From assembly GCA_035550515.1 (NCBI GenBank), contig DASZOZ010000032.1, positions 1 through 64,000 of the forward strand: a stretch of 64,000 nt of DNA. Direction: 5' to 3'. Positions 8,251-15,864 of the stretch are shown piece after piece. Source of the DNA: DATARH01 sp035550515. Lineage in GTDB: Bacteria > Pseudomonadota > Alphaproteobacteria > ATCC43930 > CGMCC-115725. The notes below the pieces were generated by a model. That model saw nothing but the letters and a program-made list of their open reading frames with translations, was not told the origin of the DNA and searched no databases. How positions within the stretch are numbered: the stretch's first letter is position 1; each line of letters begins with the position of its first letter. The position numbers and the translations under genes were made by a program.

Positions 8251-9834
8251 ATGAGTGTCGCGCCGCACCCGGTGCGCCGGGCGCTGCTATCGGTCAGCGA
8301 CAAGGCCGGAATCGTGCCGTTCGCGCGGGTGCTGGCCGGGCGCGGCGTCGCGCTGGTCTCGACCGGCGGGACCGCCAAGGCGCTGGCCGATGCCGGGCTC
8401 GCGGTCACCGAGGTCGCCGAGATCACGCAATTTCCCGAAATGCTCGACGGCCGGGTCAAGACGCTGCACCCGGCGGTGCATGGCGGGCTCCTGGCGCGGC
8501 GCGACCGCGAAGACCATCGCGCGGCGCTCGCCGCGCAGGGGATCGACGCGATCGACCTGCTCGTCTGCAATCTCTACCCCTTCTCGGCAACGGTCGAGTC
8601 CGGGGCCGGCCGCGACGACTGCGTCGAGAATATCGACATCGGCGGCGTGGCCCTGATCCGCGCTGCGGCGAAGAACCATGCGTTTGTCGCGGTGGTCACC
8701 GACCCGGCGCAATACGACGCCGTGCTGGCGGAGATGGCCGAGCACGACGGCGGGATCGGCGACGCCATGCGGCGCTCGCTCGCCGCCAAGGCCTTTGCCC
8801 TGACCGCCGCCTATGACGCCGCGATTGCCGGCTGGATGGCGGGTGAGGAGGACATCCGGTTTCCCGAGCGGCTCGCCCTGGCCGGTGAGCTCGTGGAGGT
8901 CACGCGTTACGGCGAGAACCCCCATCAGGCCGGCGCGTTCTATCGCGGCGGCGTTCGCCGGCCGGGTGTGGCGACGGCGAAATTGTTGCAGGGCAAGGAG
9001 ATGTCCTACAACAATTACGCCGACACCGACGCCGCGTTCGAACTCGCCGCGGAATTCGCCGAGCCGGCCGTGGTCATCGTCAAGCATGCCAACCCGTGCG
9101 GCGTGGCCACGTACGCCAGCCTCGCGCCGGCCTGGGAGCGCGCCCTGGCGTGCGACCCGGTCAGCGCCTTTGGCGGTATCGTCGCGGTCAACTGCCGGCT
9201 CGACGCGGCGACCGCCGCGGCGATCGGCAAGATTTTCGTTGAGGTCGTCATCGCGCCTGAAATCGACGACGACGCGGCGGCGATCCTCAGGCGCAAAGGC
9301 AATCTGCGCCTGCTGATCACCGGCGGCATGCCGGACCCCGCCGCGCCGGGGCTGACCTTCCGTTCGCTCGCCGGCGGATTTCTGGTGCAGGAACGCGACC
9401 GGCGCGCCGCGACGCGGCGCGACCTCACGGTGGTCACCCGGCGCGCCCCGACCGAGACCGAGATCGCCGACCTGATCTTTGCCGACACCGTCGCCAAGCA
9501 CGTCAAGTCGAACGCGATCGTCTTCGCCCGGGACGGCGCGACGGTAGGGATCGGCGCCGGTCAGCCGAGCCGGGTCGACAGCAGCAGGATCGCCGTCGCC
9601 AAAGCCGGCGGCATGCAGCGCGCGGCGGGATCGCCGGTGTCGCCGGTCAAGGGCGCGGTAATGGCGTCGGACGCGTTCTTCCCGTTCGTTGACGGGCTCG
9701 AGGTCGGCATCGACGCGGGCATCACCGCCGTCATCCAGCCCGGCGGCTCGCGCCGCGACGACGAAGTCATCGCCGCCGCCGACCAGGCCGGCATCGCGAT
9801 GGTGCTGACCGGCCTCCGCCATTTTCGTCACTGA
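8251..9834 (+). CDS. purH: Bifunctional AICAR transformylase/IMP cyclohydrolase
   Basis: A 527-residue enzyme for the last two steps of purine synthesis, converting AICAR to FAICAR with 10-formyl-THF and then cyclising to IMP. The N-terminal MGS-like cyclohydrolase domain (ALLSVSDKAGIVPFAR, STGGTAKAL, GRVKTLHPAVHGG) spans about residues 1-150. The transformylase domain carries ELVEVTRYGENPHQ, LLQGKEMSYNNY, VIVKHANPCG and IGAGQPSRVDS. The length is normal for the family. AGCGGAG precedes the ATG. It is in the same orientation as the transferase gene with a 60-bp gap. Confidence 0.97.
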   Translation: MSVAPHPVRRALLSVSDKAGIVPFARVLAGRGVALVSTGGTAKALADAGLAVTEVAEITQFPEMLDGRVKTLHPAVHGGLLARRDREDHRAALAAQGIDAIDLLVCNLYPFSATVESGAGRDDCVENIDIGGVALIRAAAKNHAFVAVVTDPAQYDAVLAEMAEHDGGIGDAMRRSLAAKAFALTAAYDAAIAGWMAGEEDIRFPERLALAGELVEVTRYGENPHQAGAFYRGGVRRPGVATAKLLQGKEMSYNNYADTDAAFELAAEFAEPAVVIVKHANPCGVATYASLAPAWERALACDPVSAFGGIVAVNCRLDAATAAAIGKIFVEVVIAPEIDDDAAAILRRKGNLRLLITGGMPDPAAPGLTFRSLAGGFLVQERDRRAATRRDLTVVTRRAPTETEIADLIFADTVAKHVKSNAIVFARDGATVGIGAGQPSRVDSSRIAVAKAGGMQRAAGSPVSPVKGAVMASDAFFPFVDGLEVGIDAGITAVIQPGGSRRDDEVIAAADQAGIAMVLTGLRHFRH

Positions 9835-9858
9835 GGCCGCAACGCAGCCCGGCGGCGC

Positions 9859-10413
9859 CTATTTCTTGAACGAATTGATGTAGGCCGCCAGCTGGTCAAG
9901 CATTTCCGGCGTCAGCTTGAGCGGCACCATGCTGGGGCTGTGGCGCAGCGCGTGCTCGACCTTGTGCGCGTTCCAGTCCTTTTCGCCCGCCATGTGCCGG
10001 TAGGAGGGCGAGCGGTCGGTGCCGAACAGGTGGCATTCCGCGCAGATCTTGTCCGAGATCGCCTTGCCCGGCTGGACCGCCGGATCGGCGGCCGGCGAGC
10101 AGGGCGCGCCGCCCGGATGCGCCTCCACCCAGCGCTTGCATTCGCGGCCGTAGACCAGCGTCAGATAGCGCCGCACCTGGCGGTCGCGGCCCTCGGGATA
10201 GGTGCGCAGGTCGAAGATCGCGCTATGCAGCGCCTGCTGCTCGTTGGGCGTCAGCTCGGCGATCACCGGGCTCTGCGGCGTCAGCCCCTGTGTCGCCTGC
10301 AGGTATTTGAAATCCTCGGGCGTCAGGCCTTGCGCGCGGGCAGGGGCGGCGGCGCACAGCGCCAGCGCTGCGGCCAAGGCGATCTTGGCCAGCGCGATTT
10401 TGCGTAAGAACAT
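9859..10413 (-). CDS. Small periplasmic c-type cytochrome
   Basis: A 184-residue protein with an N-terminal signal peptide (IALAAALALCAAAPARAQ) and one haem c site, CAECH, in the C-terminal half (DKICAECHLFGTDR). Met residues in MVPLKLTPEM, downstream of the haem motif, could supply the distal ligand. The region between signal and haem contains two further Cys (ECKRWVEAHPGGAPCS), possibly a disulfide. The ATG at 10413 is placed at the signal peptide; it is two bases after the MlrC-like gene, so it is the last gene of a ggt-mlrC-cytochrome unit. The electron partner is unknown. Confidence 0.8.
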   Translation of the reverse strand: MFLRKIALAKIALAAALALCAAAPARAQGLTPEDFKYLQATQGLTPQSPVIAELTPNEQQALHSAIFDLRTYPEGRDRQVRRYLTLVYGRECKRWVEAHPGGAPCSPAADPAVQPGKAISDKICAECHLFGTDRSPSYRHMAGEKDWNAHKVEHALRHSPSMVPLKLTPEMLDQLAAYINSFKK

Positions 10414-10415
10414 CG

Positions 10416-11912
10416 TCAATCCATCTCGTCGATCGGCCAGACCGGGCGCGGCACCCGGTCGTAAAGCTCCGCCGTGTACTGCTCCGCGCACAGCGCGCCG
10501 GTATCGACGAGAATGACCTCGCGGGCAATGGGTTCGAACGCAGCCCGGAAATGCTGCATCGATTTGACCGCGACGGTCGGGTAGCGGGCGGGATCGATGC
10601 CGAGCGAGGTGAACTGCGCGAGGTCGGTCGCCTGGCCGTTGTTGGTGATCAGGATGATGTCGATCCCGCCGACGCGGAACACCATCGACGGCCCGTAATT
10701 GCGCTCGACGCCGCCGCCCATCGGCCCGTAGGCGACGAACCTGCCGTTGGTCAGGCAGGCAATCTCGCCGGTCAGCGTCAACGGGCCGCCGCCGCGCGTC
10801 GCATCGGTCTTGCCGCCGAGGGTCAGGGTCGTGGTTGCGCCGATCCCCGCCGCCATGCCGGCGGCGATCGCCTCGGGATCGCAGATCGCATGGAAGGCCA
10901 CGCCGTCGACCCGCGCCTCCACCAGCCCTTTCAGAAAGGCGGTCGCGTCGCCGTAACCGCCGCCGCCCGGGTTGTCGGTGTAGTCGGCGATCACCAGCGG
11001 CTGGTCGCCGCGCTTGCCCTCGCGGGCACGGGCCACGGCCTCGGCGACGCTCAGCAGGCGGATCGACGTGTAGCCGCGCGTCTCCCAGGCGTGGTCCATA
11101 AAGGTCTCGGCGATTTCCTGCGGCGGCGGACCGGTGCCCGCTTCGGCCAGCTCGTCATAGGTCACCGTCACCGACGGCCCGACATCGCGGATATTGGCGA
11201 GCGAAAAGCCGGCGCAGATGCTGACGGCGAGCGCGTCGCGCTGCTTTTCCAGCGCCTCGCCACGTGCGATCAGCTCGGCCATCGGGCCTTTCTGGGTGCG
11301 GCCCCAGTCGAGGCCGTGGATCATCGGCCGCCGGGCGATCAGCGTGCGCGGCTTGACCTTGCCGGCCATCGCCTGCTCGAGCAGCACGGCGCCCTGCCAG
11401 GCGCGCTCGTGCTGGTCGATATGCGGGTAGGTGCGAAACGCGATCAGCGCGTTGGCCTTATCGGCCATCCGCTGCGTGACGTTGGCGTGCAGGTCGAGCG
11501 TCACGACGATCGGCACGTCGGGTCCGAGCACGTCGCGCAGGCGCTCGAGCAGTTCGCCTTCGCCGTCTTCATGGCTTTCGGTCACCATCGCGCCGTGCAG
11601 GTGGAGCAGCACGCCGTCAATCGGGCCTTGCCGCTCGGCCGCACCGACGATCATGCCGCCGATCGTCTCGAACGCCTCGTCGGTGACCGTGCCGGACGGA
11701 TTGGCGTTGGCCGAGATCGGATGGATCAGCGTCCAGCCATACTTGTCGGCCGCCTCGAAGGTCGCGCCGAGCGCCGAGCGGGTGCCACGGAACACCGCGG
11801 GGATCTCGTTCTCGGTGTGGAAATCGCGCCGCCGCCACAGCGTCATGTCGGTCTTCACGACCGAGAACGTGTTGGTCTCGTGCATGAACCGGCCGGTCAG
11901 GACGCGCTTCAT
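10416..11912 (-). CDS. M81 family metallopeptidase (MlrC-like)
   Basis: A 498-residue protein of the M81/DUF1485 family, named after MlrC of the microcystin-degradation pathway but widespread in bacteria that do not degrade microcystin. Visible are the N-terminal metal-site motif HETNTFS, VTLDLHANVT with further likely metal ligands, DYTDNPGGGGYGD, and the C-terminal MlrC domain ending QHFRAAFEPIAREVILVDTG. The ATG at 11912 replaces a longer frame reading into the previous gene. It lies seven bases downstream of the gamma-glutamyltransferase gene and two bases upstream of the cytochrome gene, so the three are likely co-transcribed. The true substrate is probably a small cyclic or modified peptide or amide (inference). 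Confidence 0.85.
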   Translation of the reverse strand: MKRVLTGRFMHETNTFSVVKTDMTLWRRRDFHTENEIPAVFRGTRSALGATFEAADKYGWTLIHPISANANPSGTVTDEAFETIGGMIVGAAERQGPIDGVLLHLHGAMVTESHEDGEGELLERLRDVLGPDVPIVVTLDLHANVTQRMADKANALIAFRTYPHIDQHERAWQGAVLLEQAMAGKVKPRTLIARRPMIHGLDWGRTQKGPMAELIARGEALEKQRDALAVSICAGFSLANIRDVGPSVTVTYDELAEAGTGPPPQEIAETFMDHAWETRGYTSIRLLSVAEAVARAREGKRGDQPLVIADYTDNPGGGGYGDATAFLKGLVEARVDGVAFHAICDPEAIAAGMAAGIGATTTLTLGGKTDATRGGGPLTLTGEIACLTNGRFVAYGPMGGGVERNYGPSMVFRVGGIDIILITNNGQATDLAQFTSLGIDPARYPTVAVKSMQHFRAAFEPIAREVILVDTGALCAEQYTAELYDRVPRPVWPIDEMD

Positions 11913-11919
11913 CGCCGCC

Positions 11920-13530
11920 TCACCAGGCGAGCGCCCAGCCGTCGCGCCGCGGGTCGGACCCGGCAAGCAGCATGCCGTCATCCTGCCGGCGGATGATCTC
12001 GACGCTGCACGGGCCGTCGAGATCGCCGACCGCGTCGACGGGGTGCCCGCGCCGGTGCAGTTCGCGCCGCACGTCGGCGGGGAAGCGCTGCTCCATCGTC
12101 AGCACATCGGGTCCGTCATGCGGGTAGTTGGCGTACTGGCCCGGCACCATCGAGGTCCAGCGCGGCATCTCGGCCGCCTGCTGCGGGTCCAGCCCGAAAT
12201 CCATCATCGCGGCGGCGACCTGGAAGTTGATCTGCACCTGGTTGTCGGCACCCGGCGTGCCGAACACGCCCCATAATTCGCCGTCCTTGAGCACCAGCGG
12301 CGGGTTCATCGTGTGCCGCACGCGACGGCCCGGCCGCAAATAGTTCGGGTGGTTCGGATCGAGGTGCCAATAGGCCATGCGGTTGTTGAGCAGGATCCCG
12401 GTGTCGCCCGCGGTGACGCCGGAGCCCCACGCGCTGTTGATGCTCTGGATGCCGGAGACCGCGTTGCCCTCGCCGTCGGCGGTGCAGAAATAGGTCGTAT
12501 CGCCGGCCGCGTCGGCCAGCGAGCGGGTCGGCGCGGCGCGGCGCATATCGATGCGTGCCGCCAGGCGCGCGCAATAATCGTCCGACAGCAGCTCCTCGAA
12601 CGGCGGCTGAACGGTGCGCGGGTCGCTGCCCCAACGTTCGCGGTCGGCGAAAGCCAGCTTTTTCGCCTCGACCATCAGGTGCACGAGGTCGGCGGAACCG
12701 AGGCCAAGCCGGGCGACATCGAAATGTTCGAGGATTTTCAGCTCCTGCAGCACGACGAACCCGGTCGAGTTGAGCGGGGCTTCGAGCACGCGCAGCCCGC
12801 GATAGTCGATCGCCAGCGGCGCCTGTCGCTCGGCGTGGAATTCGGCCAGGTCGGCCTCGCCGACGAGCGTCCCGCATGCCGGCAGCGCCTTGCCCAGCCG
12901 GCGGGCGAGCGCGCCGCGATAAAGGCAATCGGCGCCCTCGGCGGCGATCTCTTCGAGGGTCCGCGCGAGATCGGGCTGGGTGATCGTGGTCCCGACCGCC
13001 GGGGCCTCGCCGTCGCGCAGAAAGACCGCGGCGCTGCGCGCGTCGGCGCGCAGGCAATCGCGGTGCTCACCGGCGAAATGCCGGTAATGCGGCGTCGCGC
13101 CAAAGCCGTCGCGGGCGAGCCGGATCGCCTCGCCGCAGAGCTGCGCCCAGGGCAGGACGCCGTGTTCGGCGTGCATCATCCCGAGGCCGGCCAGCATGCC
13201 GGGCACCGACACCGACAGCGGGCCGGTGCGCGGGATCCCGGCGGCGTAGCGTTCCGCGGCGGCGGCGCGCGGGGCCGGGCCGCAGCCGTTGAAAACCGCC
13301 GCCTTGCCGGTCCTGGCGTCGAACACGTGGTAGAACGCATCGCCGCCAAGCCCCGACATCATTGGCTCGACCACCGCCAGCGCCAGCGCCGTCGCGACCG
13401 CCGCATCGGTGGCGTTGCCGCCGGCCCGCAGCGCCAGCAGCCCCGCCTGCGCCGCCAGCGGGTGGTTGGCCGCGGCCGCGCCGCGGCGTCCGATGATCAG
13501 CGGGCGATAGCTGCGGATCGGCGTGGTCAT
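11920..13530 (-). CDS. Gamma-glutamyltransferase family protein
   Basis: A 536-residue Ntn-hydrolase that matures by autocleavage before a catalytic Thr and acts on gamma-glutamyl compounds such as glutathione. The cleavage region reads AAGDTTYFCTADGEGNAVSG, with TT matching the conserved nucleophile site, followed by GIQSINSAWGSG and ILLNNRMAYW. The N-terminal half begins ANHPLAAQAGLLALRAGGNATDAA. No obvious signal peptide is seen, unlike many periplasmic GGTs, so it is of the GGT-like subgroup. The ATG at 13530 follows AAGGGAA. It is first in an apparent operon with the M81 peptidase and cytochrome c, which suggests breakdown of a gamma-glutamyl or amide compound (inference). Confidence 0.88.
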   Translation of the reverse strand: MTTPIRSYRPLIIGRRGAAAANHPLAAQAGLLALRAGGNATDAAVATALALAVVEPMMSGLGGDAFYHVFDARTGKAAVFNGCGPAPRAAAAERYAAGIPRTGPLSVSVPGMLAGLGMMHAEHGVLPWAQLCGEAIRLARDGFGATPHYRHFAGEHRDCLRADARSAAVFLRDGEAPAVGTTITQPDLARTLEEIAAEGADCLYRGALARRLGKALPACGTLVGEADLAEFHAERQAPLAIDYRGLRVLEAPLNSTGFVVLQELKILEHFDVARLGLGSADLVHLMVEAKKLAFADRERWGSDPRTVQPPFEELLSDDYCARLAARIDMRRAAPTRSLADAAGDTTYFCTADGEGNAVSGIQSINSAWGSGVTAGDTGILLNNRMAYWHLDPNHPNYLRPGRRVRHTMNPPLVLKDGELWGVFGTPGADNQVQINFQVAAAMMDFGLDPQQAAEMPRWTSMVPGQYANYPHDGPDVLTMEQRFPADVRRELHRRGHPVDAVGDLDGPCSVEIIRRQDDGMLLAGSDPRRDGWALAW

Positions 13531-13546
13531 GGGATGCGCATTCCCT

Positions 13547-13614
13547 TTGTCATTGCGGGCGGAGCGAAGCAATCAGGGGAGATTGCGTCGTCGCCGCGCT
13601 CCCCGCAATGACAA
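13547..13614. repeat. Palindromic intergenic repeat (REP-like)
   Basis: TTGTCATTGCGGG (13547-13559) and CCCGCAATGACAA (13602-13614) are perfect 13-bp inverted arms around GGAGCGAAGCAATC...GATTGCGTCG. This TCATTGCGGGCGGAGCGAAGCAATC type is a common dispersed extragenic repeat in alphaproteobacteria. It separates the ggt gene from the lipoprotein gene. Confidence 0.75.
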
Positions 13615-13705
13615 GACGATAGCGGTGCGCTTTTGCCCCGCGAGCGACGACGAATTACACTCCTCCGGGTCTTTTTGGAGTCGTGCCGGGCAGCGGAGGG
13701 TCGAT

Positions 13706-13852
13706 GTGAGGCGGCTGCTGGTGTTGCTTGTGTTGTTCGGGTGCCTCGCGGTTGCCGCCGGCTGTGCCGACAGCAGCGACAAGAACGCGGACAACAACCG
13801 GTTCGGCGGATTCTACGGCGGGATCAACGGCGGCGCCGCGCTAGGACGCTGA
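13706..13852 (+). CDS. Tiny lipoprotein (48 aa)
   Basis: From GTG 13706 a short protein begins (M)RRLLVLLVLFGCLAVAAGC, a signal peptide ending in a lipobox VAAGC, followed by ADSSDKNADNNRFGGFYGG and a Gly-rich tail. It would be lipidated at Cys20 and anchored by its N-terminus. A GGAGG sits six to seven bases before the GTG. It ends three bases before the Nudix gene, suggesting co-transcription. Function is unknown. Short lipoproteins with a FYGG-type glycine-rich tail occur in related bacteria, as far as I recall. Confidence 0.65.
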   Translation: MRRLLVLLVLFGCLAVAAGCADSSDKNADNNRFGGFYGGINGGAALGR

Positions 13853-13855
13853 AAG

Positions 13856-14287
13856 ATGGCCGAGAAGACCATCAGCTGCGGCGTCATCGTCACGGACGGA
13901 GAACGCGTGCTGCTCGGCCATGCCAGCCGGTCGCCGCGTTGGGACATCCCCAAAGGCGGTGTCGAGCCGGGGGAGAGCCTCGCGCAAGCCGCCTGCCGCG
14001 AACTCCGCGAGGAAACCGGGCTGGCCGCATCGGAGGCGGCGCTCCGGCCGCTCGGCGTCAAACCCTATCTGCGCAACAAGGACCTCGCCCTGTTCGTCTG
14101 GCGGATCGACCACTTGCCCGACCCGGCGGGCCTCGCCTGCAGCGCATTCTTCGCCTTGCCCGACGGCACCCGGCTGCCCGAGTTCGACCGCTTCGGTCTG
14201 TTCACGCCGGCGGAAGCGCTCACCCGGGTGGGCAAGAACCTGGCGCGCCTGCTCTCCGAGATTTCGCTTTCGGCGGTAACGTGTTAG
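13856..14287 (+). CDS. Nudix hydrolase
   Basis: A 143-residue hydrolase of nucleoside diphosphate-X compounds. The Nudix box is complete: GGVEPGESLAQAACRELREE followed by TGL, with the glutamates that bind Mg2+. The N-terminus ISCGVIVTDGERVLLGHASR and PRWDIPKGG are typical of small Nudix proteins of the diadenosine/diphosphoinositol or nucleotide-clean-up type. The substrate is not predictable. It follows the lipoprotein gene by three bases. Confidence 0.88.
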   Translation: MAEKTISCGVIVTDGERVLLGHASRSPRWDIPKGGVEPGESLAQAACRELREETGLAASEAALRPLGVKPYLRNKDLALFVWRIDHLPDPAGLACSAFFALPDGTRLPEFDRFGLFTPAEALTRVGKNLARLLSEISLSAVTC

Positions 14288-14318
14288 AGAATCTTCAAAC
14301 CGAATTGCGGAGGAAGCC

Positions 14319-14744
14319 ATGCCCAAACTGCGCCATATCGCGATCGCCGCCGAAGACCCCGAGGCGATGGCCGAGTTCTACAAGAAGGCGTTCGACTTCA
14401 AGGAAGTCGGCCGGCCGAACGGCTATCTCGCCGATGGCGTGTTCCTCAGCGACGGCACGCTCAACATGGCGATCCTCAAATTCAAGACCGACCAGCTCGG
14501 CAAGGGCATGGACTATCGCGGGCTGCATCATTTCGGCGTGCTGGTCGAGGATGTCGCGGAATTTGAGCAGAAGCTGCAGACCCTCGGCGCCGAGCACTAT
14601 ATCGACCAGGGCCAGGACGGCCACCAGGCGGGCTATTTCGAGAAGAAGTTCTATGGCCCGGAAGGCGTGCTGTTCGACATCGCCGAGCACGGCTGGGCCG
14701 GCGCCGAGCCGCTCCCCGCGCCGATGAAGGACGCGGCGGAGTAG
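14319..14744 (+). CDS. VOC (glyoxalase/bleomycin-resistance fold) protein 1
   Basis: A 141-residue vicinal-oxygen-chelate protein. It starts KLRHIAIAAEDPEAMAEFYK, has GLHHFGVLVED at the centre and EGVLFDIAEHGW near the end. The His in RHIAIA, the HH in the middle and the Glu/His near the end are candidate metal ligands. GGAGGA lies upstream of the ATG. It is a tandem duplicate of the next gene (similar throughout), so the pair probably acts as homo- or heterodimers on a small substrate that is not identifiable. Confidence 0.85.
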   Translation: MPKLRHIAIAAEDPEAMAEFYKKAFDFKEVGRPNGYLADGVFLSDGTLNMAILKFKTDQLGKGMDYRGLHHFGVLVEDVAEFEQKLQTLGAEHYIDQGQDGHQAGYFEKKFYGPEGVLFDIAEHGWAGAEPLPAPMKDAAE

Positions 14745-14787
14745 CCCTTCGTCATCCGCGGGCTCGACCCGCATCAAGGAGAATATC

Positions 14788-15210
14788 ATGGCCAAGCTGC
14801 GCCACCTCGCCATCGCCGCCAAGGACCCGGACGCGATGGCCGATTTCTACATGAAAGCGTTCGACTTCAAGCTGGTGCGCACCAGCGACGGGCCGCTCGC
14901 CTACGGCCACCATATCAGCGACGGCACGATCGACCTAGCGATCCTGCGCTTCAAGACCGACCAGATCGGCAAAGGTATGGATTACACCGGCCTGCACCAT
15001 TTCGGCATCCTCGTCGAGAACCTCGACGAGGCGGAGAAAGTGGCGCTGGCGTTCGGCGGCAAGCACTACATGGACCAGGAGAACCCGGACCGCACCGGCG
15101 GCTTCGAGGTCAAGCTCTACGGTCCCGAGGGCGTGCTGTTCGACGTCGCCGAGCACCCCTGGACCGGCAGCGAGGCGCTCCCCGCTGCCGTCAAGGAAGC
15201 GGCCGACTAG
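14788..15210 (+). CDS. VOC (glyoxalase/bleomycin-resistance fold) protein 2
   Basis: A 140-residue paralogue of the preceding protein. It begins KLRHLAIAAKDPDAMADFYM and repeats the same landmarks (FKTDQIGKGMDYTGLHHFGI, YGPEGVLFDVAEHPW). AAGGAG lies at good distance from the ATG. The 43-base gap and strong similarity indicate a recent tandem duplication in one operon. No catalytic assignment can be made. Confidence 0.85.
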   Translation: MAKLRHLAIAAKDPDAMADFYMKAFDFKLVRTSDGPLAYGHHISDGTIDLAILRFKTDQIGKGMDYTGLHHFGILVENLDEAEKVALAFGGKHYMDQENPDRTGGFEVKLYGPEGVLFDVAEHPWTGSEALPAAVKEAAD

Positions 15211-15289
15211 GGTCCGTAAGGGCAGGGTGGGTAGAGCGTCGGCGAAACCCACCCCGAAGAGCGCTACCGGACGATTGACCATCGCAAAC

Positions 15290-15309
15290 TTGTACCTATA
15301 TCGGTACAA
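15290..15309. promoter_or_regulatory. Operator palindrome of the yefM-yoeB pair
   Basis: TTGTACC (15290-15296) and GGTACAA (15303-15309) are perfect inverted arms around a six-base AT-rich spacer (TATATC), just upstream of the antitoxin start. YefM operators in other bacteria are built on TGTACA-like palindromes, so this is the probable autorepression site. Confidence 0.7.
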
Positions 15310-15325
15310 ACCGATGGAGAATCCG

Positions 15326-15577
15326 ATGGAAACGGTGTCCTATTCAGAGCTGCGCCAAAGACTGAAAACATATATGGACAAGGTCTGCGACGACCATGCG
15401 CCGTTGCTGATAACGCGGCAGAATGGCCAGGCAGTTGTGCTGCTTTCCCTGTCTGAATATGAAGAACTTGACGAGACCAACTATCTGCTCCGCAGCCCGG
15501 CTAATGCCGAGCGGCTGCTGCGCGGCATGACGGAGGCCAATGCGGGCCGGCTCGCTGAGCATCGTCTCACCGAGTGA
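15326..15577 (+). CDS. yefM: Phd/YefM-family antitoxin
   Basis: An 83-residue antitoxin. The N-terminus METVSYSELRQRLKTYMDKV is the DNA-binding Phd/YefM fold; APLLITRQNGQAVVLLSLSE follows, and the C-terminal third should wrap the toxin. ATG 15326 is chosen because GGAGA lies eight bases upstream; an in-frame ATG at 15314 is possible. It represses its own promoter with the toxin as co-repressor in the known family members; the palindrome upstream fits. It overlaps the toxin gene by four bases. Confidence 0.9.
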   Translation: METVSYSELRQRLKTYMDKVCDDHAPLLITRQNGQAVVLLSLSEYEELDETNYLLRSPANAERLLRGMTEANAGRLAEHRLTE

Positions 15578-15849
15578 GGATACTCTGGGGCGTGGATGGC
15601 TGGGACGACTATCTGTTCTGGCAGGAGTCGGACCAAAAGATCCTGCACCAAATCAATATCTTGATTGCAGACATTGCCCGGCGCCCATTCGAGGGGCTGG
15701 GCAAGCCGGAACCCTTGTGGCGAGAACTCGACGGATGGTGGTCGCGCCGCATCACACGCGAACATCGCCTGGTCTATCGCGTCGTCGACACCGAGGAAGA
15801 CCGGCTGATCGAGATCATCGGTTGCCGGTATCACTACCGCAGGCCCTAA
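15574..15849 (+). CDS. yoeB: YoeB/Txe-family mRNA interferase toxin
   Basis: A 91-residue ribosome-dependent endoribonuclease. The fold and active-site landmarks of YoeB are present: LWRELDGWWSRRITREHRLV holds the conserved Glu and Arg region, and the C-terminus GCRYHYRRP carries the His-Tyr pair. The start is GTG 15574 in a GTGA overlap with the antitoxin stop, giving translational coupling. The pair is complete, and probably stabilises this region or acts in stress. Confidence 0.9.
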   Translation: MRILWGVDGWDDYLFWQESDQKILHQINILIADIARRPFEGLGKPEPLWRELDGWWSRRITREHRLVYRVVDTEEDRLIEIIGCRYHYRRP

Positions 15850-15864
15850 CCGGCTGAAGTCGCG

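Noticed and set aside
13523..13705. N-terminal extension of the small lipoprotein frame
   Set aside because: This part translates a palindromic repeat and intergenic DNA; the signal peptide and GGAGG place the start at 13706.
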